A stretch of 7,155 bases of DNA from Bacteroides sp. (lineage in GTDB: Bacteria; Bacteroidota; Bacteroidia; Bacteroidales; SM23-62), in assembly GCA_030667765.1 (NCBI GenBank), contig DAOUVF010000155.1, positions 1 to 7,155 on the forward strand, written 5' to 3'. Positions 1 to 6,543 of the stretch are shown in pieces. How positions within the stretch are numbered: position 1 is the first letter of the stretch; every line of letters starts with the position of its first letter. A program made the translations under genes and the position numbers. The notes under the pieces are model-generated. The model did no database searches. It worked only from the letters and a program-made list of their open reading frames with translations, and was not told the DNA's origin.

Positions 1-506
1 CTGAAAACGGTCGACTGCATTTTCAGAGTGATGATGCTTTGATTATGTCTGGCTTGCCCTACACTATTCTGCGCCCTCATTATTTTATGCAGAATATTTT
101 TGCATCCCTTGAAACCATAAATACAGATGGCAACATGTACTTGGGCATGGGAAATGGAAAACTGGGCATGATAGATGTACGTGATATTGCTGATTGCTGT
201 GCTTCTTTGTTGCTGGGCAGCGGGCATGATGGTAAAATATACACGCCCACTGGTCCCGATACAATATCCAAAGGTATGGACAAGCCGGTTACTTATGTAC
301 CTATATCCATTGAAGCAGTTGGAGATGCCATCAGAAATGCAGGCTGGGGAGAATGGGGTGCCCGGGTCATGATGGATTATTCCAGGGCATATGCCGAGGG
401 TTGGGGAGATTTTACCAATGATGATGTTGAAATAATTACTGGTAGTAAACCCCGCAGCTTCCAGCAGTTTTTTGATGAAGTTTTAGCCTACGTCTTGAAA
501 AGTTAA
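1..506 (+). CDS. NmrA-like NAD(P)-binding protein, C-terminal part (5' end outside window)
   Basis: The frame is open from base 3 to the TAA at 504-506, giving 167 visible codons. The internal ATG at 39 is not the real start, because in-frame sequence upstream of it (ENGRLHFQSDDALI) continues the same fold. The motif SGLPYTILRPHYFMQN is the hallmark segment of the NmrA/SDR-a5 group of atypical short-chain dehydrogenases, which bind NAD(P)H as redox sensors or as quinone/flavonoid reductases. It is followed by the usual 'G.GKLGMIDVRDIADCCA' and 'GKIYTPTGPDTIS' segments. The nucleotide-binding GxxGxxG motif would lie upstream and cannot be seen. The helix normally found between 'TGP..IS' and 'KPVTYVPIS' appears to be about ten residues short. 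The protein should be cytosolic. The family call is firm; the substrate is unknown. A 100-base gap with its own promoter candidate separates it from the next gene, so it is probably not in the same operon. Confidence 0.85.
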   Translation, partial: ENGRLHFQSDDALIMSGLPYTILRPHYFMQNIFASLETINTDGNMYLGMGNGKLGMIDVRDIADCCASLLLGSGHDGKIYTPTGPDTISKGMDKPVTYVPISIEAVGDAIRNAGWGEWGARVMMDYSRAYAEGWGDFTNDDVEIITGSKPRSFQQFFDEVLAYVLKS

Positions 507-516
507 TCCGTTTTTC

Positions 517-548
517 ATTGATCGTATCAAGGCTGTCAGGTAATTTTG
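517..548 (+). promoter_or_regulatory. Candidate Bacteroidota-type promoter for the 607-5757 operon
   Basis: TAATTTTG at 541-548 fits the Bacteroidota -7 consensus TAnnTTTG exactly. ATTG at 517-520 supplies the TTG core of the -33 element, 20 bases upstream, which is within the usual spacing. Transcription would start near 553-556 and leave a leader of about 50 bases before the ATG at 607. It lies in the only gap ahead of a four-gene block with no internal gap longer than 16 bases, where an operon promoter would be expected. The match is by eye only. Confidence 0.5.
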
Positions 549-606
549 TACTTTTAATTCCCGGCACAGCATTTTAACTAAGAGGGGATTATAATACCTG
601 AGAGCA

Positions 607-1614
607 ATGAATAAAACCGGCATCCTGGATCAAATAACGGGTGGCTCCAAAGGTGAAGGCATTTTGTTTCACCCAATCCTGATGCATTTTGCCGCCCGTT
701 ATAATCACACGACATACGGTCGCTTTGCCAGTGATTACAGGGTCCTGGTGGAAAGCAATATCAGGTGCCTTGAGGATTTTGGTATTGATGTAGTGGGACT
801 CATATCAGATCCTTACAGGGAAACTTCTGCGTTTGGAGCCGATGTTCATTTCCCTGAGGACGGTGTCCCGCAATGCCGGCAAGCTATTGTGAAATCCATC
901 GAAGATGCCAGGCTGTTAAAAAATCCGGACATTTACAAAGCGGAACGAACCCTCGACCGGATAGAGGGTGCAAAAGAATATCGAAAGCGTATTGGTCATT
1001 CTGTTCCTGTCATCGGTTGGATTGAAGGCCCGCTGGCTGAGACATGTGACCTGTCCGGGGTTAATGACACACTGCTCAACCTGATCATGGAGCCTGATCT
1101 GGTAAAGATCCTTATCGATAAAACAACTGTAACTGCCAGGGAATTCGCAAAAGCCCAGGTGGAAGCGGGTTGCAATATCATCGGCATGGGAGATGCGATT
1201 TGTTCACAGATATCCGATGATCAGTATCGTGAATATGTCAAGGAGAAACACCGGGAAATTGTAGATTATATTCATTCACTAGGTGCAGCTGTAAAGATCC
1301 ATATATGTGGAGATATAACCCACCTGCTGCCGGATCTGAAGGATGTAAAGCCAGATATCCTGGACCTTGACTGGATGGTGGACATGGACGATGCATTTGA
1401 CATCCTTGGAGATGAAATCATCCGATGCGGGAACCTGGATCCCGTTAGAATTATCGAACAACAATCAACAGAATATCTTGCTGTGAAGGTCCGGGAGCTA
1501 TGCAGTAAAGAAAAGGATAACAGGTTCATCCTGTCGGGAGGTTGTGAAATTACTGTTGATACACCGGCAGAAAATTTACATGTCATGCGAAAAATATCAG
1601 CACAAAATGAATAA
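607..1614 (+). CDS. UroD/MtaA-superfamily zinc methyltransferase-like protein
   Basis: A 335-residue soluble protein with no signal peptide, close to the usual length for the uroporphyrinogen decarboxylase / corrinoid methyltransferase superfamily. It has a TIM-barrel pattern: a segment around residues 54-66 (LEDFGIDVVGL), a substrate-pocket segment at 135-146 (VIGWIEGPLAET) and the 'AGCNIIGMGDA' strand-helix at 187-197. The motif KIHICGD gives His232 and Cys234, and SGGCEI gives Cys313, followed by 'TPAENLHVM'. This His-x-Cys...Cys set is the zinc site of MtaA/CmuA-type methylcobamide:thiol methyltransferases. The arginine-rich N-terminal motif of true HemE (MRQAGR type) is absent, so a haem-pathway role is unlikely. 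No corrinoid protein or reductive activase is present in the window, so the methyl donor and acceptor are unknown. The start at 607 has an AG-rich stretch (GAGAG) just upstream. The stop overlaps the next start in ATGAATAA. Confidence 0.85.
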   Translation: MNKTGILDQITGGSKGEGILFHPILMHFAARYNHTTYGRFASDYRVLVESNIRCLEDFGIDVVGLISDPYRETSAFGADVHFPEDGVPQCRQAIVKSIEDARLLKNPDIYKAERTLDRIEGAKEYRKRIGHSVPVIGWIEGPLAETCDLSGVNDTLLNLIMEPDLVKILIDKTTVTAREFAKAQVEAGCNIIGMGDAICSQISDDQYREYVKEKHREIVDYIHSLGAAVKIHICGDITHLLPDLKDVKPDILDLDWMVDMDDAFDILGDEIIRCGNLDPVRIIEQQSTEYLAVKVRELCSKEKDNRFILSGGCEITVDTPAENLHVMRKISAQNE

Positions 1615-3229
1615 AATAGTTTGTTGTATAATTCTTGCAGGAGGGATTTTCTCCGGCTGCAGTCAGGAGAAACTTCAATTCATATCAGCGCCTGAAATAA
1701 CAGGGAATCCAAACGAGAGCGTAGTACTGGCCGGTATTCTGAAATTTCAAACCAATAAATCGGTTGCTGCGAAGATTTTATTGGACTGTGAAGATCACTC
1801 TCTTACCCTCAGTTATGATAGTACTCACAATCCTTCCAGTGGATTGCCTGTCATAGGGATGAGACCTGGCAGGTCCTATCGTGTCAAACTATTACTTCAA
1901 TCCGCCGGGGAAAAGTTAAATTATAGAAAGAAAATGATTTTCACCACGCCGGAGCTTCCATCAGATCCTATAGAATTTCCGGGATTTAAAGTTACCACCA
2001 TAGAAAAAGGGCAAACAGAGCCCGGAGTTACCCTGCTCAATCCCAGGAGAAGAGGTCTTGACCAGGCACGGTTAAACATAAACTTCGGAATGCTGGTGGC
2101 CATTGATGAAATGGGGGAAGTAATCTGGTATTACCGTACCAATTCCCGTATCAGCGATTTTAACTTTCTCTCAAATGGCCATATTGCATATATGACACAG
2201 GATTTTCGTCTGGTAGAAATCGACCTTCTTGGGAATGTAATCAATTCTTGGTATGCAGCCGACCGGCCATCTGATCCACCACAGGAAGGCACCCCTGTCA
2301 AGGCACTTACTTTCCACCATGATGCATACCCTCTTGAAAATGGAAATTATATCATACTTAGTTCAGAATACAAGGCAATAGACAATTACTATACCTCCGA
2401 GACCGAAGAATCCGCCCCCCGGAAGACCCAGAACGTAATGGGAGATGTAATCTATGAGTTTAATGCGGAAGGAGAGATCATATGGGAATGGCATGCATTT
2501 GATCACCTGGATCCCATGCGGATTGGCTATGAAACATTCAGCGGTTACTGGAACAGGAGAGGATTTCGTGATATCATAGACTGGAGCCACGCAAACACGG
2601 TTTTGTATGATCCGGATGATAATACTATAATGGTAAACTTCAGGTATCTGAGTTCAATTTTAAAAATCGACAGGAACACCAGGGAAATCAAATGGATATT
2701 CGGGGAACCCACATGTTATGCTGACAATCTAAGGTCAAAACTGATCGATCTGGATAAAGGAGATTGGTTCTGGCATCAGCATTCCCCCAGCATGTCCCCT
2801 GATGGTACTTTGTTTATTTTCAACAATGATAATTATAAAGCCAGGCCCTTCGATGCAATCACAGAAACCACACAAAGTTATGCTGCAGCATACAATATCA
2901 ATGATGAAGACCTCTCTGCAGAACTTATATGGACATCCAGGATACCCGGTGAAACCGGACTCGCCAGCTTTGCCATGGGAGATGTGGACTGGCTGGAGAT
3001 AACAAACAATATACTCGTTTCATACGGAGCCCTACGTCCCAGCAAGGAATTTGGATATGTACGCTCCTGGAGCATGATCCGCGAATATACCTATACCTCT
3101 CCTGCCAGGGTGGTATGGGAGATGCACATCGCTTCCCGGGATGAAGAAGATGGACAAAGTGTGGGGTGGACCATCTTCAGTGCCGAAAGACTGGATAATT
3201 TCATTAGATCAGATCAGAACCATGAATGA
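1607..3229 (+). CDS. Arylsulfate sulfotransferase (ASST) family lipoprotein
   Basis: I chose the ATG at 1607 (540 residues), not an upstream in-frame ATG at 1544, because 1607 begins a lipoprotein signal peptide: MNK, a hydrophobic stretch, then FSGC with the lipidated Cys18. The protein should be anchored outside the inner membrane. Residues about 25-115 look like the N-terminal beta-sandwich of ASST enzymes; 125-540 look like the six-bladed propeller. ASST moves a sulfuryl group from one phenolic sulfate to another phenol without PAPS, through a sulfohistidine. All four catalytic positions known from E. coli AssT have candidates: His237/His238 (FHHDAYP), His328 (DWSHAN), Arg346 (VNFRYL) and His392 (WHQHSPS). 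The His328-Arg346 distance of 18 residues equals that of His356-Arg374 in AssT. After lipidated Cys18 only Cys61 and Cys370 remain. No Shine-Dalgarno site precedes the start, which overlaps the upstream stop by 8 bases, so translation is probably coupled. The natural substrate is unknown. Confidence 0.88.
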   Translation: MNKIVCCIILAGGIFSGCSQEKLQFISAPEITGNPNESVVLAGILKFQTNKSVAAKILLDCEDHSLTLSYDSTHNPSSGLPVIGMRPGRSYRVKLLLQSAGEKLNYRKKMIFTTPELPSDPIEFPGFKVTTIEKGQTEPGVTLLNPRRRGLDQARLNINFGMLVAIDEMGEVIWYYRTNSRISDFNFLSNGHIAYMTQDFRLVEIDLLGNVINSWYAADRPSDPPQEGTPVKALTFHHDAYPLENGNYIILSSEYKAIDNYYTSETEESAPRKTQNVMGDVIYEFNAEGEIIWEWHAFDHLDPMRIGYETFSGYWNRRGFRDIIDWSHANTVLYDPDDNTIMVNFRYLSSILKIDRNTREIKWIFGEPTCYADNLRSKLIDLDKGDWFWHQHSPSMSPDGTLFIFNNDNYKARPFDAITETTQSYAAAYNINDEDLSAELIWTSRIPGETGLASFAMGDVDWLEITNNILVSYGALRPSKEFGYVRSWSMIREYTYTSPARVVWEMHIASRDEEDGQSVGWTIFSAERLDNFIRSDQNHE

Positions 3230-4901
3230 ATTTGAGATCAGATTTGGCATCATGTGCAGGGGCACAGTCTTTTCAACATGGCAGGCAGATGCAATTAAAA
3301 AGCTTCTCTCGCTCGAAAAGGTATCATGCGGATTGCTGATTGTTGATGATAATCCACCGGCGGACGGAAAAAAGAAACTGAAGCACCTGCTCTGGTCTAC
3401 ATTTTACTGTTTATCAAAAAAGCGGTCCAGGTCTTTCAAACATGTGGATCTGTCTAAACAACTTGAGGCAGTACCAACCATTAGCTGTCAAACTGATACC
3501 TGTGAGAAATATTCACAACATTTCAGGGATCAGGATATCGGAAAAATCAGGGAAGCTGACCTGCATTTCATCCTGAGATTCGGATTCGGCAATATCCGGG
3601 GTGAGATCCTGGATGCTTCAAAATATGGTGTCTGGTCCTTTCAACATGACGATGAACAGGTCTACAGGGGCGGTCCCCCGGCATTCTGGGAAATATATAA
3701 AGATGATAAAATCACCGGGGCTATATTACAAAGGCTTACAGATAGACTGGATGCAGGTGTGGTATTGAAGAAAGGTTTTGTTAAGACCAAATATTCATAT
3801 GCCAGGAACAGGGACCAGATCTATAAAGAAACCAGCAGGTGGCCTGCCTTGCTCTGTATCGATATCCTGAATGGTCATACAGATCAATTCCATGTAAAAC
3901 CTGGCGAAACTACGGCCCCCGTATATCACCAACCACGGAATTGGCAGGTACTGGCTTTTTTATTAAAGCTGGTCTATTTTAATTTGCGGGAAGCCAGCCG
4001 AAGCTTCTTCTTTACTGATTACTGGAATATCGGCGTTGTGAAGGCACCAATATCAGCATTTCTGGATGAAGAAAAACCTGAAGTTGACTGGTACCCTTTA
4101 CGCTCCAGAAACAGGTTCCTGGCAGATCCTTTCTGCCTGGTAGATGAAACCGATAAACACAGATTGCATATTTTTTATGAGACATACCCGTTTAAAGAAG
4201 CCAGGGGTAAACTGGATTATGTTTTATATGAGCAGTCTTTCGGACCTGAACAAAAGCTTATTAAGGAACCGTTTCATCTATCGTACCCTTATCCTATAAA
4301 ACACAATGGTGATTATTACCTGGTCCCGGAAGCATATGAATCCAACAGCGTATTCATGTATAAGGCTGTTGATTTCCCCCTTTCCTGGGAAAAGTCACAT
4401 GTACTTATGGATGGATTTGCAGGCATTGACAATACAATCATAAAGCATGAGGACACTTACTGGATGTTTACAACTGACAGAAGAGACGGTTTCCGGCACA
4501 ATCTGAAACTCTTCTATGCTGAAGATCTTTTCTCCGAATGGGTACCGCATCCCAAGAATCCTGTTAAGACAGACATCCGCTCAGCCAGGCCGGCCGGGAC
4601 GCCTTTCTTTTACAAAGGAAACTGGTATCGCCCAAGCATGGATTATGCAGAAAAAATCGAGGGCAGGATCTTCATAAACAAGGTGCTTAAATTGTCTAAA
4701 ACCGAGTATGAAGAAATACAGGTTAAAGTAATTGATCCATACACGGATACCCGCTTTTCGGACAAAATTCATACCTTATGTGATGCAGGGGAATACACCA
4801 TTATTGATGGCGGGAAAGAAGCTTTCATTTTTGGCAGCATCTACTTTGTCCTGCATAAATTCATCAAAATACTTAAGAAAATTAAGGCCAAAATAGTATA
4901 G
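3222..4901 (+). CDS. Formyltransferase-like domain fused to GINT1-type five-bladed propeller
   Basis: The ATG at 3222 (559 residues) is preferred over one at 3141. It overlaps the upstream stop in ATGAATGA, repeating the junction before, and MNEFEIRFGIMCRG is a natural first strand of the fold. Residues 1-240 resemble the hydrolase/formyltransferase fold of Fmt and ArnA: 'YRGGPPAFWEI' (148-158), 'TGAILQRL' and 'LDAGVVL' (176-182) match the RG..P, TG.t..q and LD.G motifs. The catalytic Asn-x-His-x-Ser-Leu-Leu-Pro element is replaced by Ser139-Phe-Gln141-His142-Asp-Asp, so formyl transfer is doubtful. Residues about 285-540 carry signatures of the N-terminal domain of plant glucosamine inositolphosphorylceramide transferase (GINT1), a GH43-like propeller: 'FLADPFCLVD' (299-308), 'FHLSYPYPI' (351-359), 'VPEAYESN', 'GIDNTI' (401-406), 'HPKNPV', 'SARPAGTPF' (454-462). 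The tail from about 538 is hydrophobic then lysine-rich and may touch the membrane. No signal peptide. Such fusions are known in databases as formyl transferases of uncertain role. Confidence 0.75.
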   Translation: MNEFEIRFGIMCRGTVFSTWQADAIKKLLSLEKVSCGLLIVDDNPPADGKKKLKHLLWSTFYCLSKKRSRSFKHVDLSKQLEAVPTISCQTDTCEKYSQHFRDQDIGKIREADLHFILRFGFGNIRGEILDASKYGVWSFQHDDEQVYRGGPPAFWEIYKDDKITGAILQRLTDRLDAGVVLKKGFVKTKYSYARNRDQIYKETSRWPALLCIDILNGHTDQFHVKPGETTAPVYHQPRNWQVLAFLLKLVYFNLREASRSFFFTDYWNIGVVKAPISAFLDEEKPEVDWYPLRSRNRFLADPFCLVDETDKHRLHIFYETYPFKEARGKLDYVLYEQSFGPEQKLIKEPFHLSYPYPIKHNGDYYLVPEAYESNSVFMYKAVDFPLSWEKSHVLMDGFAGIDNTIIKHEDTYWMFTTDRRDGFRHNLKLFYAEDLFSEWVPHPKNPVKTDIRSARPAGTPFFYKGNWYRPSMDYAEKIEGRIFINKVLKLSKTEYEEIQVKVIDPYTDTRFSDKIHTLCDAGEYTIIDGGKEAFIFGSIYFVLHKFIKILKKIKAKIV

Positions 4902-4917
4902 GTAAGATCCTGGAGTC

Positions 4918-5757
4918 ATGAGTGCCTGGTCAAATATTGAAGTTTCATGTGGGGATGCAGAAATTCCCGGCATCAATAAGCTGGAGGAAGCCCTGGGTAA
5001 CTATCCGGACCATGTCAGGAAGGTAAGGGAACTGATCACAAGATTTGAAGTCTGCCATTTCAAATATCTCCAACACTTAAAAAACATCAGGAATTCAATA
5101 AAAGATCTGCAGCCTTATACAGATCCTGGTGACATTGGACGGAACCATATCCAACACGGTGATGAGGCATGGAGGTCTGATAAAACAGGACGGACTATTA
5201 TGGGACAACAGTATTTATGGGCTTTGCACAACTGGCTGGATATCAACAATAAAGATAAGCCACCTGAATACAATGAACAACTTGCCAGGGAGGCAGAAAC
5301 CTGGCTGGGAGAAAAGAGTCCGGAAAAAGTAAAACTGGTCAGGTTGTTGCTGGCAAGATTGAAGTGGGACTGGAAAACGCTGGAAGAAGTCAGCCAGAGA
5401 TCCATGGAAGATATCAGCCGGCAGAAAGATGACATGGGACTTGAATACCAGATATACAGAATGGATATTTGCCATTATTCCTTTCCTGTGCATCTTATCA
5501 ATATCCTTCGTGGAATTGGAGAAATGAAACCCCTGGTAAAATTTGAAGGATGCGGTACCTATAACAGCAATATCAAAAAATCCATAAGGGCAGAACTTTT
5601 AAATATTAATGATTGGCTACTGTCCAGGGAAGCTACCGGAACTGGAGGACTTGATCAGGACGAACTGGCCAGGATCTGGCTTTTTGCCTGCCTGGCCAAA
5701 ACCATCAAAGAACAGGTTGGACTGAAAGACAAGATTGCCCTTTCAGGCGATAAATGA
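4918..5757 (+). CDS. Hypothetical helical protein, last gene of the operon
   Basis: I do not recognise this 279-residue protein. It starts 16 bases after the fusion gene stops. GGAG at 4912-4915 lies close to the ATG, making this the only start in the block with a Shine-Dalgarno-like element. Composition is hydrophilic and mostly helical, with no signal peptide and no transmembrane segment, so it should be cytosolic. Distinctive polar segments that could form an active or metal site are 'GRNHIQHGDEAW' (residues 74-85), 'QYLWALHNWL' (98-107), 'YRMDICHYSFPVHL' (180-193) and 'KFEGCGTYNSN' (208-218). Trp- and His-rich segments spaced along the chain argue for a folded enzyme or binding protein and not for a random ORF, and codon use resembles its neighbours. 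A 106-codon ORF on the opposite strand inside it (5115-5435) is a shadow. Its position suggests it serves the same process as the three upstream genes, but no function can be assigned. Confidence 0.75.
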   Translation: MSAWSNIEVSCGDAEIPGINKLEEALGNYPDHVRKVRELITRFEVCHFKYLQHLKNIRNSIKDLQPYTDPGDIGRNHIQHGDEAWRSDKTGRTIMGQQYLWALHNWLDINNKDKPPEYNEQLAREAETWLGEKSPEKVKLVRLLLARLKWDWKTLEEVSQRSMEDISRQKDDMGLEYQIYRMDICHYSFPVHLINILRGIGEMKPLVKFEGCGTYNSNIKKSIRAELLNINDWLLSREATGTGGLDQDELARIWLFACLAKTIKEQVGLKDKIALSGDK

Positions 5758-5776
5758 TCTTTAAGATCCTAATATT

Positions 5777-5932
5777 ATGAGATTTAAAACTTTGTGGAAA
5801 CATACGGTGTTAAATTTTCTTAATATATTTGCCTGTACCACTGCCAAAATATTGAGATGTCAGATCCAGAACGGATCATGCCTCTTAAGTTTCCAGTGGT
5901 TGGAAATGTTTACTCAATGTTTAAATAAATAA
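5777..5932 (+). CDS. Doubtful 51-codon small ORF in the intergenic gap
   Basis: This ORF starts with MRFKTLWKHTVLNF, contains four cysteines and ends in TAA just before the DUF4136-like gene. It follows the stop of the upstream gene by 19 bases. Its ATG is preceded by TAAGATCCT at a 6-base distance, the same nine bases and spacing seen before the ATG at 4918. Against it: no Shine-Dalgarno site, unusual composition rich in Cys, Leu and Phe, high A+T, and overlap with a possible promoter element at 5824-5831. Most likely non-coding leader or spacer; listed because the shared upstream sequence is curious. Confidence 0.15.
   Translation: MRFKTLWKHTVLNFLNIFACTTAKILRCQIQNGSCLLSFQWLEMFTQCLNK
5824..5831 (+). 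promoter_or_regulatory. Possible -7 element for the DUF4136-like gene
   Basis: TATATTTG fits the Bacteroidota -7 consensus TAnnTTTG. The nearest full upstream TTTG (5791-5794) is 29 bases away, too far for the usual spacing, and no TTG stands at the expected place, so only half a promoter is visible. Transcription would begin near 5838 and give a leader of about 100 bases before the ATG at 5942. The leader would contain a small hairpin (5863-5877). Confidence 0.25.
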
Positions 5933-5941
5933 AATAAGGAA

Positions 5942-6517
5942 ATGAAAAAAAATGTATTTCTCACAATTGGAGTCGCAGGATTGATCCTGTTGAATTCCTG
6001 TTCTAGCCTGAAGGTTTATTCCGACGTGGACTCTACCGTTGATTTCACCAAGTACAAAACACTTGAATATTACGGTTGGTCAGAAGAAAGCGATAAGCTG
6101 CTCTCAACGCTAGACAAGGATAGACTTGAAACAGCTTTTGGCGAAGAATTTAAGAAACGCGGATTCGAAATAGTAGAGAGTGGCGGAGATATGATAGTGA
6201 CCCTTTTTATTGTGGTTGAACAGAAAACATCTGCCACGGCCACTACAACCTCTATGGGTGGTTATTATGGTGGCTATTATGGATATGGACCCGGTTACGG
6301 CTGGGGAGGCGGTCATTCAACCACCTCTATACAGGAATATGACTATAATGTAGGTACCCTTGTATGCGACGTTTTTGATAAAAAGGATGAAAAACTCATC
6401 TGGGAAGGAATCGGGACCGGAGAAATCAACGAAAATCCGAAAAACCGCGATAAAAATATCCCAAAGACTGTACAGGCCATAATGTCAAAATTTCCTGTAC
6501 CGTCGGTAGGTCAATAG
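5942..6517 (+). CDS. DUF4136-family lipoprotein
   Basis: A 191-residue protein with a clear lipoprotein signal peptide: MKKN, a hydrophobic core and the lipobox LNSC with Cys20. The following 'SSLKVYSDVDSTVDFTKYKT' segment, where an ageing-type 'D....DF..YKT' pattern follows the lipid anchor, is typical of DUF4136 proteins, as are 'RGFEIVESGGDMIVTLFI' (73-90) and the C-terminal 'LIWEGIGTGEI' strand. Residues 106-125 form a Gly/Tyr-rich loop. The C-terminal 'TVQAIMSKFPVP' matches the helix that ends the domain. Function is unknown; the family is common in Bacteroidota and Proteobacteria envelopes, and no catalytic residues are known to me. It should sit in the outer or inner membrane facing the periplasm. 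AAGGA at 5936-5940 lies only one base from the ATG. It is separated from the upstream operon by 184 bases and followed by a strong terminator, so it is probably transcribed alone. Confidence 0.85.
   Translation: MKKNVFLTIGVAGLILLNSCSSLKVYSDVDSTVDFTKYKTLEYYGWSEESDKLLSTLDKDRLETAFGEEFKKRGFEIVESGGDMIVTLFIVVEQKTSATATTTSMGGYYGGYYGYGPGYGWGGGHSTTSIQEYDYNVGTLVCDVFDKKDEKLIWEGIGTGEINENPKNRDKNIPKTVQAIMSKFPVPSVGQ
6257..6280 (+). repeat. 12-base tandem repeat coding Gly-Gly-Tyr-Tyr twice
   Basis: GGTGGTTATTAT (6257-6268) is followed directly by GGTGGCTATTAT (6269-6280), differing at one third-codon position. It encodes GGYY twice and opens the Gly/Tyr-rich loop of the lipoprotein. In-frame growth by 12-base slippage would explain it. 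Similar Gly/Tyr-rich loops are common in this protein family. Confidence 0.6.
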
Positions 6518-6543
6518 CCCCCTGGCTGCCAAAAAATCAATTT

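Noticed and set aside
590..595. TATAAT as a sigma70-type -10 box
   Set aside because: No -35 TTGACA-like element at the right distance, the start would fall within a few bases of the ATG at 607, and Bacteroidota primary promoters use TAnnTTTG.
1272..1586. 104-codon minus-strand ORF inside the methyltransferase gene
   Set aside because: Ser/Arg-rich composition typical of an antisense shadow, lying over the zinc-site codons of a clear gene.
1544..1606. Longer N-terminus for the sulfotransferase from the ATG at 1544
   Set aside because: It would put 21 hydrophilic residues before a good lipoprotein signal peptide, and the stretch is only the shifted frame of the upstream gene's conserved end.
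3141..3221. Longer N-terminus for the fusion protein from the ATG at 3141
   Set aside because: The extra 27 residues lie wholly inside the sulfotransferase C-terminus, and the domain fold starts naturally at MNEFEIRFGIM. The 8-base overlap also repeats the previous junction.
5115..5493. Minus-strand ORFs of 106 and 92 codons inside the hypothetical gene
   Set aside because: They overlap each other in different frames and show low-complexity Ser/Leu or Phe-rich shadow composition.
5756..5768. Palindrome GATCTTTAAGATC as a terminator of the four-gene operon
   Set aside because: The arms leave a one-base loop, so it cannot form a usual hairpin, and no T tract follows. No clear terminator was found for this operon.
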